The notes: a model not told the origin generated them from the letters alone. Shown: positions 37,601-42,130, numbered from the stretch's first letter. The stretch is 64,000 bases of DNA from Calditrichota bacterium (GCA_020637395.1 JACJWA010000001.1:744001-808000); one strand, 5' to 3'. A program made the numbers and translations.

Positions 37601-39024
37601 GCAACGTCCCGGTGACGATCAGTGCGCAGTTCTTCGATGACGAAGACTTCGACTCACTGGCCAGCCATACGGGCGGTGACGTGATGTTGCTGGATAAGAA
37701 CGTTGCTCCGGCGACAGGCTTCATCGGCGGCGTCAACCTGAAGAACATCAATACCAAGGGTGCTACTGTCTCGACGACGACGCTTGACATGGGCGCATGG
37801 CGTGAAGCCTTGACGCGCAGTGTCACCAGCCTCGACGGCAACAGCGGCATTGACATTGACTGCATCGAATTCCGTCTGCAGAACCACCGCACGGGTCAGT
37901 TCACTGACCTGCTGGAAGGCGCCACCATCGGTACGGGCACGATTTCCTGGTCGGGCAACCTCGATGAAGGCAACTACACCGTGGTGCTGACGGTCTGTGA
38001 CTACGTGTGCAACACCTCGAGCAAGGTTTGGAGCTTCGTGGTGGTTGGTGATCCGGAAGGTCCGGACAGCCACATTGACTGGCTGCCGCCGTACCACGTG
38101 TCGGCCATGCCGCATTGCTTCAAGGCCCTGGTCACCGGTGATGTGTACGATCGCAACTCGATGAGCATGACGATTGAAGGCGGCATGATGGTGGAAGACG
38201 AGCTGGTGTTCGCACCGATCGTCGTGGATGCACCGGTGAGCTTCAGCGGTGATACGGCCATCTACTGCGCCAACTTCGATCTGACCGGCCTGAACAGCCT
38301 GCGTGTTTCGCTGACGGGCGAGTACCTCGGTGGTATTCCGTTCCCGAGCCAGACCCAGCTGTTCACCGTGGACACGGGCGCCCCGTACTTCGTGGCAGTC
38401 CAGCCGGATCCGGAAGTCGTGATTGGTATCAGCACGGCGCCTGAGTTCCGCGTTGACTTCGCAGAAGAAGGCACGACTGGTCTTGATCCTGCCAGCGTCC
38501 GCCTGTGGCTGACCACTGCGGCTGGTGTGGATGTCGCTACGAACCCGACGGTCTCGATTTCCGCGAATGGTCTGACCGGCTACGCTACCCTGCGCCCGGC
38601 AGCCCTCACGGTCGGTGACTACGTCCTGCATGCGGAACTTTCGGATATGGCCGGTAACCACGCGTCTATGACGTGGGCCTACCGTGTCGGCGAAGAAGGT
38701 CCGTTGCCGGGTGGTGACGCTTACAACTATCCGAACCCGTTCACGCCGGAAGATGGTTACACCACGTTCCATCTGCCGCTTGAAGAAGGTTCGTCCGGTG
38801 GCGCTACGGTGTCCATCAAGATCTACGACTTCGCGGGTCACCTCGTCGCGACAGTCTATGACGGTGTGCTGAATGATCCGAACACGGCGCTGACGTGGGC
38901 CGGTACCAACGAGAAGGGCGAAGATGTCGCCAACGGTGTGTACCTTGCGCATGTTGAAGTGTCGGGCAGCGGCAAGACCGTCAAGACCATCGTCAAGGTG
39001 GCGTACAAGAAGGAAGGCAACTAA
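16666..39024 (+). CDS. Giant secreted Ig-like repeat protein with T9SS-type C-terminal domain
   Basis: 7,452 residues from ATG 16666 (AGGAG nine bases upstream). Residues 1-28 are a signal peptide (MRSKTLF, hydrophobic core, cleavage after AQA). The body is a long array of Ig-like modules of very diverged sequence. Module starts carry D-x-x-x-P (DTTAP, DNTMP, DNEAP, DTTPP) and module ends carry D-x-x-GN strands (LQDNAGN, AEDNFGN, WDEAGN, AEDCVGN), each seen over twenty times. Calcium-loop-like stretches occur, e.g. CDGIDNDADGLYDE (about 2555) and DNDGDGLVDE (about 4102). The last 100 residues (from YNYPNPFTPEDG, 7353) are a FlgD-Ig/T9SS type A sorting domain. Composition is acidic, rich in Asp, Thr, Trp, Tyr and Cys and very poor in Lys outside the C-terminal ~750 residues. 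No enzyme domain is recognised. Inferred role: surface fibre, adhesin or S-layer-like polymer exported by T9SS. Followed by a PorV-like gene. Confidence 0.9.
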   Translation: MRSKTLFVWLATALSALIVTLLPQTAQAQINATEPVTVICIEDSAGLVPPNGIIDELGDRLRITARAAYRAQYCDSVAVGLDTEPDLGVLIPALNPTISVNCPSGPTDILYEMTETVTPNWGLSGPTPDSCLVVAVLEFHPEGVDVAAGEMLAFGITWLGWDNAPPPNGTTVCADNPYTLIAPCDIRSGCSFIQYIEHGGNKFDGIVAILDSVWLDTGFARTLDNADGDTLIWNGSGLTCDSDDDTLYAGDTIEVQPCSYENGLVNACHNDTIWLYRYEWDPATETWPADAVLADSFPCVRPVDNSPPTLDQVCIDSCEIIQLNYLDNDSIAGCGDFFRIYLSTLQSGFQTSPNPADNCDGDSVFTDVYVPAWRWGGEDCDTVSQNFDVSWMAVDLRDIVGGLGEVWPVNEDSINQCVLDSVWVSNRFGTSPNPGTANDLMWIDIPIDSMHWDTVEMCILEGLLAGDTIYVYSIDDAGNPSNPVHFGDSTGALTGCDACLDNQPPDLPGGEIYWSFDGVDNFCNQRFSPLDSALATAYTNLSPDSIRWYLDGVDTVYDTTNYLDVLQRVYLIGFDVRVIPDDDPDTPSGAIITSLDYFHPKAVQDTTIWTFRTEPGLEETACFIWYGKDGPDSLDPDFDNLVDYCPWGMLVGITEARYMDAGGCNAVRGSDHDGSTDILEGYTQLNNLYSVVDSCFPTTTIALDLDTLNGPALQYGPDYPPASIVNPYLWVNGDDLPWLQFKARRYYTQGLLDACLAEQLCYTVRLDTVYTQGVWPLTGDSIYYDHTNPTFGSETRSCEPLTFFFNDINTDTITFEWGMEVPGGGDLPDGLYCLTLELQDNAGNVYNGDQMCIWKNGLGPAIDSVNVVNEVDVCTQNFFAGESLCVYLRTDTSAAFAMFDFSCILNIDVVSPDYDTIWVNTPYATDGATYKVWKACLYVDLAMVDTADVSNDDYQIDDYEADCENAGTYGIIRAIAFDSDSNSTEADDATPTCNNIAILGESRCPRIVGPINFYFYDPDSAVTDVPFADFNIFGADEDGYWDAFSPGSVDSNGAYDAIVNPAHDQVHDSIFVSFYIDTLSIDQPDNFGPPFADDVYHDTLVIEFRNPTILPGDTEPRYRRVYKPLFKTTCDDLDGSPGCEDPPNNTIYDVRLENENDASTTDALVEIRYMWNGTWFINAGTDSQMLVPITGQDTVIVSAWTIDGDSVVDSISVDTLVHLTCDTTYAWLDVDNDNPEYLEWTGIPAGTRDPATHSTATVNNDGWDGDCGFRYAEGDTFQITVRVDEQVHFDPAAYPNTDGSAYGGGGVGDWVETGNWQISLVDSTAGLLIDNGAAPGTYIQVELVSVDPESLANNEWEYTLTGRIYNMPVDTFIYNACFVIRGAWDQGGNPGRYNEPTFSDAFEEDSFEDTTFCVHLIPCDHFVGCPDVYGPDMIMGWIAPEDTNITVCATIIETCELTLCGDTTRADSVRVIEGDFQRITDDPNPWILPDSVGDWFVQLNDAGDSLGWARMYYWWLRADSSDLATIWCDGDYLDFEIRFVTWENVADSMTFDSCVQVDVNEPRWVNWTIQDSLGNTLDAINSVHPCFDPDQPLVLEGELNDNGIDCIDGDGVGIDLSMIWADLSVLTGIAANDSVAPDSIYYDTTQSTAYCYWNIVLDSTFFCINSLEPYFRFHAGHDSVGHHDRELYLQDTLNVCADCVPPYVFNANVYCECDSVLQFFDSGFEVGAQGPLNYVSTGSNVHLAICAADVDGDSSLGMAFDMIWVDLSTLDTALSWTQQTCSLTPETASGDTVCALFGDHDCPSINPLCSTGSIELNYVYNNGDTIWVNVALSDSAGNIDTVLYAVGIYDSLPPIVDFIYTIGDDSIRGYISPDDQHIHVYADINGYAADLVSAPENVWADFSQFQCDSAMRAAYDTVYANYIEHIGGDNYRAWWGWYPGSWVGNPLDINYLVPGDTTSLPWDTLSACADCSTWFVGAEGWYDSIFVYVTDAACNMGEHFNIFEISGCDSTTPGLDSVWVWGNNCEVGWISSTPLDSGHIEVWAWMDTTFDALEDTITIDSLQAQLTGLSSTRYSWTEWTVPDFFGGWPVYGVLPEADSTAWDTMTVDGRVRLIGKWFWLTADGLGDCETIEVAVKSIRQTGLGGSHGYYMDVEYGTARVDTTRPVIYDMRVHSSTTSIAETTWVTPNYPLYVDFWAYDTSCDPEETDHIGFDLTHDEGGPGPYISFLCGGILDSLWTWDTTAFEVTWYSGWDTLTDPAPADPDIAAHADSICIRFTGTPIYDDSCNVIDLDNLDGCVTAYIEDCLSNPAIPVEKTVTTDDRPPMYVNSVPWGDFTFVTGFPGDPDSVGIDSVLVLQNSNYGLDWDSTMYVYVIVDNAPGDTLLSWEKTYIDFSGFMLDPLQYPDSIYYNIDGNHRDSILWVVPLYDGGGPLFDVNVLSNRYWYPLFLSDSLCNRSTFFCVDLDSAVSLTIQNWNSPDPGMILLCDSNTVACSDTDYVDMYNMALWNDEKVSPDNTHENLYKIWVDGGSQWRWFSHEEENTTRFFLFVQDSVLQCDGIDNDADGLYDEIGEGVDFYTADLRINELPQVAHVDSMNVDGVWIDYLWYAANFSEKQYDVYLYISDIYGHRDSLSCGGFDQALTFWEDETCPYGFYLNFWNNGETVQIRKNLSFVNDITLTDLTADDSLYVFTNFDSVQIWAYDPPIFDENYPEPYTDFGSGLDLSPDNSVDSTTWNGTASSTIEILDPTNTVVASFYQTFYDDTLYYEEGPLTLSDTTETLAGLSDGYYTIRITTLDRVGNSCDYEWSFILDRECPEINEAYASRPGLNTPVTDLMASWDYVELYAHIADSLDGVDSVVFEYAFDANRDGNVDAYSYWQNVNLLTDEGQAWDTEYPFNAYWNIRNLPWSSEDTLGLPPVNPDGSCTNTYFVRVKAFDIYGHECRDTFAVNITDDIAPLAFVYFFDDYPVYYGPDGPQGSLVTCFNPNTMTDSLLYVCAEDWVDPDLFYDPLPGDTFTYDDVWFDLYQGVFQYKFFDAPGDVIPGNEDPNVGWVNLPSGTNGDVQDTIVARNHAYEDFCINWNVAHLASGQYNLRMVGIDVCGNYDYLNTPVVTFRVECDTTAPMALVCFPDEDMCVTNERCDGEEWVPVQATAPLFTDVDSIAFFFVDSLSIPGLGIHTFIGGTTSPDSIHAGLAYFTSTGWNTNNLLSGYYWLYAVAYDTNALFDTDPLWTRVFVDNTMPQVTECWVGNAFGNEFEILQTTNEGNTFSLRANAVDNVGLAQDCGITGVQFQILDRFGNWRDLDNTLDGSSEVWGAYVYVSDADGFVTNPNVAGFYEIDVAFYDFGNSPLDSVRFRAYAVDDVEWGDNNIQGDYNRDCNLDRDLECGTEICCMAIEIRDRIPAGTNLWCYNHGWYSWGVPQFTEPSTQIFDGDKFSTCNYQNPIDTLMLVANVWDQVEDEWLMYFKYWRADGTSDTFDVPNDYSLNPALPRNADSAIVLQSTYDTVSVVWTGARAWLDSADAADGLVYSRWDFVAYVEDVTGNVEDWQNQNSCYIYTFCPPNTPITDVSYVTNDVQNPENRIRVTEEVAWQDALTDTIEVLYNRTTDPGSNDPEALVQFYVDADAIRNCHGDSVQVFNIELWMMSENGDSERVCDSGPLEVFDNFYQFRAWDQFPPDAGTDQYEFGVYFDNRYDPGTYNFSATVNYVVYAPFAYDTLNEGDTDCDGFVEESDWTKLDLVVRIVNVNEPQVVYCYPPYADVCGAHNTVPLSANDVSDPDYFTGDIDTVWFQRYDGTSWVPVIDQATGVSYDVTPGSGSVIFQFDEKELPGMAGWYYDKSEANDGQIYAWYADRDLFPDVAIYVWEYDQFYPMSEYAPGFWQTSVYFSGVEDLCFNYSIVIDANDNNIWESPEVDRWIDDPRNLDWEDQDPIAYDRCSDDQIDTYDGADAAYSTMCICEYWVNFDSRLVGDGHHEFRTVVGWHDPIAYHVIENPAPGDSLHIFFVDNDEPVATHDIESEDFWLNGGRCDDPWGTNFVTDIQPVDGNYNLVVEDICAVIYQVSLTNNPFVDSSWVNVDTIFSNDDMGWTEAWPGVWTAYNPLEDNIDNDGDGLVDETYDVQAGDGIGEENTTFWSRSIVVDHCGNTFCTAAESLYVDVSEPRACITLVGDVEPGVNGNDVVVVPGNRDLTIVATNQDYAGFDPAILGVFQYRTLNPIGAWTNIQADTASNDTMRHLGETITATWDLLSYFQETGNDPEGWYQLRVIAIDTVNNTDLCDNDVCYVTIRLNDIQPAARIDIYQVVSSNDEVGASCTVDSACYIHAGDPYCIQAIFAPTNIDTGLASLTFQYAEVNEGVASNWRNIETIWDPINNGLNGDTTECVWFQPQPEDVGDQEIFYLRVVVEDYNGNDTSDVKVLYVDALPPTGTGEAQNTVPVETACGDRCRFDITPGQAIIWMTFDPDQLSGEFNEDEVWLVGSRDDGLYEFNFGAMTRGDDDEWYFNFGGDLCDYWAEHLGDDGGLDYGCWNFYVNFTDCQGNPGTVEVTTSCGEGDPTNLVCIDCYPAVPEHTDIVGLDYTGYDCVDQTTANLNDEVLDGTTEIGGDQSVRVYGVIPDYEQDIHYMVLYVESADAGVSETAVDTFWWNPTFSSHDYPNWYIYWSLDDTTDLGAAKYPSGYYRVWARAHDAICQIEPLEMLDQFWVHVDNSEPVGDITQVNGEPVQGDEGFVYEIFAGDDDPATLWVDWTDGLSPDDSTQTNNIVQVWCKNIWHPNQADAWTLCGFIPSPCNPHYVELDLTGITCGDSLHVLPIVQDRWGNGDLDIERVMEAFDAGHAVSIYIYDTTPPSSMLWSVGLTEQPWCDDEEREQGVDGLWIVDQQTHTVSVGALGEAHDIWLHAFTTIGDDWPTQSGDVQRVYFEYSLDGTTWFEIGVDETDETPCPWSGNEPTPWWSGMDHDVFWTVVWDVSGLAGDVMVRSWAEDECGNVEEMESYVVSFDVMAPMAEVFVWENGVHVDNLETCADWTEPQVGDSVERYTWLTVGACADEAEGDAYGALWYIKRADDHPLDMWSWCFLGDDSTGPFSVDNVDLWHNDCPAPQPGVWYDIAVLTTDQAGNELTWTQFLNHGEGTTVEEKWSWLMANGYVKRIYITDTEAPIADNLVIEDDCTPDSSFIVVSGNVTLTAHVPQEDVVAVTFAFLEVGSAGPWTVIERVEGEDIGLYEPVEGEWNTELLNGTYWLGAFAEDNFGNMDGDLTAGESGAPTNALLQINVDNEAPEATITSVFRTDDPTQTPVTVLERGAEHTFAISASDNFSLNYVEMYYRHSGDPSGWHSMGADNNFPYSLNWTVPTALVVGWTYEFAVVGWDYCHQAEVEFNWSATVVDEEANISIYAINGFTDVESTPHIHGTEICIYAASEPTLDYVRFLYVSAEGDTFDIHTTAGTVGQTDWTNCPNYWDVTTLPEGPGQICAVGSADLAGELVTVATDCRNIIIDHSLPYSLVDNMPLSHGLVGGSCEYEMDPQALHGEPDDIWVNFNDELTDFGLDTVWFEWKNAEDPNDPLYWSSFGYAYQDNGVTGNWVYSWDAYDYFEGTCLMISLRAVLSDNAIPESNLAYVLFADSVRVDNCPPNVLFTNVNGDLTPDGTVIPWGEIINMVATAQDVQGNGAHSNITSVAFFGGNTPDEVDLISLDEQGPLWSAQLATTDIGPDNNYYLRVIAWDEAGNCSEHAITVFIEDSQYQQACIIGFDDDNEFACNDYLYAVTDDCDTNWTAQVQFQISTDQGQNWIPLADAVNTHAEQCNEWLGWNLWQVTLEFDLYPPNAWYRAVAWDWHGNVDPNPAIWRRQDVSVTQDVQIWSPDWVRVPSDGEQQPWVLTTLEDYTEACYIEAGIVCVEPEAGSSFYAGEIPSNTLPCQLEDEDGRITVFTTNKVTEGDNVFLEMTQYFMDIHEANYQGGSNGTLVSEDGALEVTIPAWGTGWRGSVWFQPYLPSQSHSLVPAYQYYYTLISAVEEVQSDDLDELNFVSPASSFRMHFDNTLLPENAEEWQVVVAYWNWDASEDTTEQLGMWQELGITYNDRDLENGIVDFQWTPDWDISDVTSYCPDRARFAVFLTSIRPIDEYVRINSGSDCHPWFENPMYNDMPVTDCTPLWWVVLGEGEIPPTPDRVDVWLDGIRIVQDGQGVEMVGDNNYEYCDFDDLFSIHYDDVSGIFSVEFRDTYYSCPPWFGCLTHGVHTIQFYVDDRPTNVTEFFVDNTIPQAHAETFYIGDVDVTIWADLIDRESGIDTEYVYLDLMNCEDYDYDYVHEITSEALTFTPIMENGVQIGVHASITLQWDGLIDGLFEYWYDEETGFYNVDQCPLTMCAHWHVYNNVCYENDQTENYRYTVDIIPPVITPISPVGAPIDDDGDGTANEDPADCINNDGDFYFVYDWGWRDRYDEDPINFDTAYFNCGERPAVQASISDWARCCFGASGVDLSAVHFWIDGLEYTAADTVIEGLGFRITSPGQNDFVFTMGGANTGEAADFLYTPGDHSILIAVPDAAGNVGTTDNQGISWAWHVDCPGPAVEFVDTDCGAWFNPESMPNNPQDFSFVVSTVAGAAIAPNGIEYTVETVPDHIWVSGPTVIDPAGQDEVEVTFTMDGSFPDGQTGLAITVTTRNIYNNPESGDGMNTSSRTYYADNCEPSETQAHVPATGDTLSNEGNIVIEVFYGDDCEGFLASTGGDATLQKSGAAMSRTSGDKTNTMKALTSLLDKNGTRDGRTDDALDDNGSGIDVNTVRVTLVPPRGTPIIYDNPEEFLELSNANAKVVLSDALAGNWTVNVHAEDCVGNTMAATWTFFVASTGPIANFGTVEDGSCQYNGFWNPDYPLDFTATVTENDGANVRNGDISVHFVGLYDCDGAICERDLTANVSLNVSPAYNNQNVEQVFTVTGNATFGDFDGYGTPTDVRIVLNACDQYGACQEVVQTWVVDEAAPVIVNELPMDGSVANGNVPVTISAQFFDDEDFDSLASHTGGDVMLLDKNVAPATGFIGGVNLKNINTKGATVSTTTLDMGAWREALTRSVTSLDGNSGIDIDCIEFRLQNHRTGQFTDLLEGATIGTGTISWSGNLDEGNYTVVLTVCDYVCNTSSKVWSFVVVGDPEGPDSHIDWLPPYHVSAMPHCFKALVTGDVYDRNSMSMTIEGGMMVEDELVFAPIVVDAPVSFSGDTAIYCANFDLTGLNSLRVSLTGEYLGGIPFPSQTQLFTVDTGAPYFVAVQPDPEVVIGISTAPEFRVDFAEEGTTGLDPASVRLWLTTAAGVDVATNPTVSISANGLTGYATLRPAALTVGDYVLHAELSDMAGNHASMTWAYRVGEEGPLPGGDAYNYPNPFTPEDGYTTFHLPLEEGSSGGATVSIKIYDFAGHLVATVYDGVLNDPNTALTWAGTNEKGEDVANGVYLAHVEVSGSGKTVKTIVKVAYKKEGN

Positions 39025-39036
39025 TAGAACACCGGT

Positions 39037-39073
39037 GCTGGGAAGCCGCAATTCGGCGGCTTCCCAGCCTGTG
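39037..39073 (+). terminator. Terminator-like hairpin between giant gene and porV-like gene
   Basis: Perfect 13-bp stem GCTGGGAAGCCGC/GCGGCTTCCCAGC (39037-39049, 39056-39068) followed by CTGTGTTTTT. The interrupted T tract suggests partial termination, which would lower but not abolish read-through to the next genes. Confidence 0.7.
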
Positions 39074-39135
39074 TTTTTCAATCCCCCGGAATTATGAGTT
39101 ACTTGAGAATAGCCGATAGGACAGGAGGAAGGGAT

Positions 39136-40581
39136 ATGTCATCCCGAATTCGCAATACGGCGCTGGGACTGTGCATGCTGATGCTGTTCAGTGCCTCTGC
39201 CGCCTTCGCGCAGAATTATGCCGATCCGTATCTTCGGATGGGTGTCGGTGCGCGTGCGATGGCAATGGGCACGGCACAGACCGCCGTCGCTAACGACGCG
39301 ACCGCGGCCTACTGGAACCCCGCGGCAATGCATTGGCTGCACAAATTCGAAGTGTCGCTGATGTACACCGGTGGGCTGGAGGCCGATCGTAATCACAACT
39401 ACATCGGTGCATCTCTATGTGCCGAGCGTATCGGTACCTTCGGTCTGTCCTGGCTCAATTCCGGTATTACCGGTATCGGTCAGTACGATCCGAGTGGCAA
39501 CAAGACGGGCTCGTTCGACGTCTCCAACAACGCGTTCCAACTGAGTTACGCGCGTGGTCTGGGCAGCGGCTTCTCGCTCGGTTTGAGCGCGAAGTATCTG
39601 CAGGAAGATCTCGCCGACAACACCGGTTGGGGTGTGGATGCTGGCTTGTTGTTCATTCCGTATGATGAAATCATGATTGGTTTCATGATGCGTGATGCCG
39701 CAGGTGAGCATGGTAAAGACGATCTGCCGTACGAAGCCCGCTTGGGTCTTGGTGTGAAGCCCTGGAAGGGTGTCACCTTGACCAGCGACTTGCAAGGTAT
39801 CGAAGGCGAACAGGCTACGCTGGATGTCGGCGGCGCCTATGACTTCGAAGTCAGCGACAAGGTCAGCTTCTATCTGGCTGCCGGTGTCAATGACTTGGTC
39901 GAGACGGATCAAGCCAGCCGCGGTATGACCGCCGGCTTCGGTTTCGGTTTCAAGAACTTCGGCATTCAATACGCCTATGTTGAAGAACCGCAGGAATTCT
40001 TGAATGAAAACCACCGCCTCTCCGTGAACTTCTACTTCCGCGAGTGCAATACGCTGAAGAGCGCCATGGGTAGCCTGAAGCGCGAGCGTCACGAAGAGGC
40101 CATGATTGCCAAGGCAGATGGTCCGAAGGAGTTCATCCATCGTTACATCTTCGAAGGCAACCCGTCGCTGAAGCTCAGCCTTGAGCTCCTGCGTCCGGAA
40201 GTCAAGGACTCCATCGAGTCCGTGTGGATGGAGACTGGTGGTGTGGTCAGCTTCCCGGGTATCAACTTTGCCACGGGTTCGGCTGAAATCACCGACGAGT
40301 TTGCGCGCGTGCTGGACGGTGCGGCCAAGCTGATCAACGAGCATCCGGAAATTCAGTTGCTCGAGGTTCAGGGCCACACGGACAACACCGGCTCGGATGC
40401 GATCAACAACCCGCTGTCTCAGGCTCGTGCGGACGCCGTTCGCAACTACCTGATCTCGCGTGGCGTGGATCCCAGCCGCTTGGTGGCGAAGGGCTATGGC
40501 TCAACCAAGCCCGTTGCGAGCAATGCTTCCGAGCAGGGCCGCTACCAGAACCGCCGCATTGACCTCGTGCGCGTCCGCTAA
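39136..40581 (+). CDS. PorV/UPF0164-like outer-membrane barrel fused to OmpA domain
   Basis: 481 residues from ATG 39136 (AGGAGG at 39122-39127; a longer in-frame ATG at 39094 lacks a ribosome site). Signal peptide of about 26 residues ending AAFAQ. Residues about 30-310 are a PorV/PorQ-type beta-barrel: opening YLRMGVGARAMAMGTA, then NDATAAYWNPA, the hallmark of the family. Residues about 360-481 are an OmpA/MotB-like peptidoglycan-binding domain (VQGHTDNTGSD, then NNPLSQARADAVRNYL and the NRRIDL end). In T9SS, PorV binds C-terminal domains of cargo and shuttles them to the attachment complex. Its position behind a CTD-bearing giant suggests a dedicated partner, additionally tethered to peptidoglycan. 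Confidence 0.88.
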   Translation: MSSRIRNTALGLCMLMLFSASAAFAQNYADPYLRMGVGARAMAMGTAQTAVANDATAAYWNPAAMHWLHKFEVSLMYTGGLEADRNHNYIGASLCAERIGTFGLSWLNSGITGIGQYDPSGNKTGSFDVSNNAFQLSYARGLGSGFSLGLSAKYLQEDLADNTGWGVDAGLLFIPYDEIMIGFMMRDAAGEHGKDDLPYEARLGLGVKPWKGVTLTSDLQGIEGEQATLDVGGAYDFEVSDKVSFYLAAGVNDLVETDQASRGMTAGFGFGFKNFGIQYAYVEEPQEFLNENHRLSVNFYFRECNTLKSAMGSLKRERHEEAMIAKADGPKEFIHRYIFEGNPSLKLSLELLRPEVKDSIESVWMETGGVVSFPGINFATGSAEITDEFARVLDGAAKLINEHPEIQLLEVQGHTDNTGSDAINNPLSQARADAVRNYLISRGVDPSRLVAKGYGSTKPVASNASEQGRYQNRRIDLVRVR

Positions 40582-40603
40582 AGCACGATTAGTTTGAATC
40601 TGC

Positions 40604-40645
40604 GTCGAGGAGTGCTGCGGTCCAGACGGGCCGCCACTCCTCGAC
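40604..40645 (+). terminator. Long hairpin after the porV-ompA gene
   Basis: Stem GTCGAGGAGTG/CACTCCTCGAC (40604-40614, 40635-40645) enclosing a smaller GCGG-CC/GG-CCGC hairpin. No T tract follows, so it may stabilise a processed mRNA 3' end instead of ending transcription. Confidence 0.5.
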
Positions 40646-40684
40646 TCACTCCATGACCTGTCCAAGAAAACGGGATATGACATC

Positions 40685-42037
40685 ATGAAGAGAATTGGTT
40701 ACGTTTTGCTCACATCGGTCGCCGTGCTGGTGATCTATGCGCTGTCCTTAGCTCAACTTGAATCGCGCAATGCAGCGGCAAAGTATCTGCTGCGCGTGAT
40801 GGATGGCGAGGCGCCGCGCGCCTACTATGGTTCGGCAGTTGAGGGGGCCTACGCCTGGACTGGCGGCAATGCGCTCTATGCAGTTTCACAAACTGGTGAA
40901 AACGCAGGGCCTGTAGCCCGCGGAGCCGTGTATATTTACGACGGTTTGCTTGCTGAATCACCGACGTTGACTATCCGTGGTCAAGAAGACGGAGATCTGT
41001 TCGGAAGTTCGCTCTCTTCAGGCGACTTTAATGGCGACGGAACTCCTGACCTGGCAATTGCCGCTGAGGGCGGACAAGGTACAGGGGCTAAACCCGCCGG
41101 AAAGGTCTATCTCTATCTGGGCGGTTCTTCGTTCGGCTCGAATGGTCTAATGGTTACGGCCGGGGACTCCAAGGACTCGTTTGGCCGTTCGATCAGCTTG
41201 CAGCATGATGTCAACGGCGATCAATACGCCGACCTGGTCATCGGTGCGCCGCACTCCGCACGGGCTGGAGCGACCTCGGGCCGCGCCTATATCTGGTACG
41301 GCAATGCCGAAGGGAAACTTGGCAAGTCGCCGGACGTCGAGATCAAGCTGGGCACGCTCAATGACCTCTTTGGTTCGTCTGTGGCGACCGGTGACATCAC
41401 TGGCGACGGGCAAGCGGACATTGCCATTGGTTCTCCTCATTACGGCACGGAAGCCACCTACAGCGGCGCTGTGTACGTTTTTCAGGGCGGCAGCGGCTTG
41501 AACGTCACCAAGCCTACAAAACTCTACAAGGGCGAACTGACGAGCTTCCAGGACCAGTTTGGATGGTCTGTGGCCATCGTTCCGGATCAAAACGGAGATG
41601 GTACATCTGAACTCGTCGTCGGCGCCCCGCAGTTCACGTCCAGTGGCCGCCAGCTCGGCAAAGTCTATGTCTATCACGGCGCGGCGACCTTGCCTGATGC
41701 GCCCTCCGGCACGTTTGTCGGCACCGCTGAAGCGGGTCGTTATGGTGAGAAAGTCTTTTCCCTCGGCGACGTAAACAAGGACGGCAAGGGGGATTGGGCC
41801 GCGCAGGCTGCCAATGCCTCGCAGAGCCGCGGCGTCGTTTATTTCTACTATGGCGGTTGGGAAAACGACTTCTACCAGTTCACTGGTGAGGCTATCGCTG
41901 ATGTGGCAGGAAACAGCGTGGCCATGTTGGGAGATCTCGACGGTAACGGCGCGATGGATCTTGCTGTCGGGGCTCGCTGGTGGGATCGTGATCTCGATGA
42001 AAACGTCGGGAGAGTGTATCTCCTTAGTATTCAGTAG
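40685..42037 (+). CDS. FG-GAP repeat (integrin-alpha-like) beta-propeller protein
   Basis: 450 residues. N-terminal hydrophobic segment of about 23 residues (MKRIGYVLLTSVAVLVIYAL) acts as a signal peptide or anchor. Six FG-GAP blades are visible, each with a calcium-binding D-x-x-GD-x-x-x-D loop: DFNGDGTPDLAIA, DVNGDQYADLVIG, DITGDGQADIAIG, DQNGDGTSELVVG, DVNKDGKGDW, DLDGNGAMDLAVG. A seventh blade is probably formed by the N- and C-terminal parts. Such propellers mediate extracellular protein contacts. It has no T9SS-type tail. Third gene of the giant-protein unit, closed by a strong terminator, so a role in assembling or binding the giant protein is plausible but unproven. Confidence 0.9.
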   Translation: MKRIGYVLLTSVAVLVIYALSLAQLESRNAAAKYLLRVMDGEAPRAYYGSAVEGAYAWTGGNALYAVSQTGENAGPVARGAVYIYDGLLAESPTLTIRGQEDGDLFGSSLSSGDFNGDGTPDLAIAAEGGQGTGAKPAGKVYLYLGGSSFGSNGLMVTAGDSKDSFGRSISLQHDVNGDQYADLVIGAPHSARAGATSGRAYIWYGNAEGKLGKSPDVEIKLGTLNDLFGSSVATGDITGDGQADIAIGSPHYGTEATYSGAVYVFQGGSGLNVTKPTKLYKGELTSFQDQFGWSVAIVPDQNGDGTSELVVGAPQFTSSGRQLGKVYVYHGAATLPDAPSGTFVGTAEAGRYGEKVFSLGDVNKDGKGDWAAQAANASQSRGVVYFYYGGWENDFYQFTGEAIADVAGNSVAMLGDLDGNGAMDLAVGARWWDRDLDENVGRVYLLSIQ

Positions 42038-42101
42038 TTCCTGACTTTTTGGAGCTTTTCTGGCAGACGTAAATAACGGTATAACAATTGCAAAGCATCT
42101 T

Positions 42102-42128
42102 AAAGGGGCTGTTTCTCGGCCCCTTTTT
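42102..42128 (+). terminator. Intrinsic terminator closing the giant-protein unit
   Basis: Stem AAAGGGGCTG/CGGCCCCTTT (one U-G pair) with TTTCT loop and five T. Confidence 0.92.
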
Positions 42129-42130
42129 CA

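Noticed and set aside
16666..39024. Recent tandem duplication as the origin of the giant gene
   Set aside because: Modules share spacing and boundary motifs but almost no long identical stretches at DNA or protein level, so the array is old and diverged.
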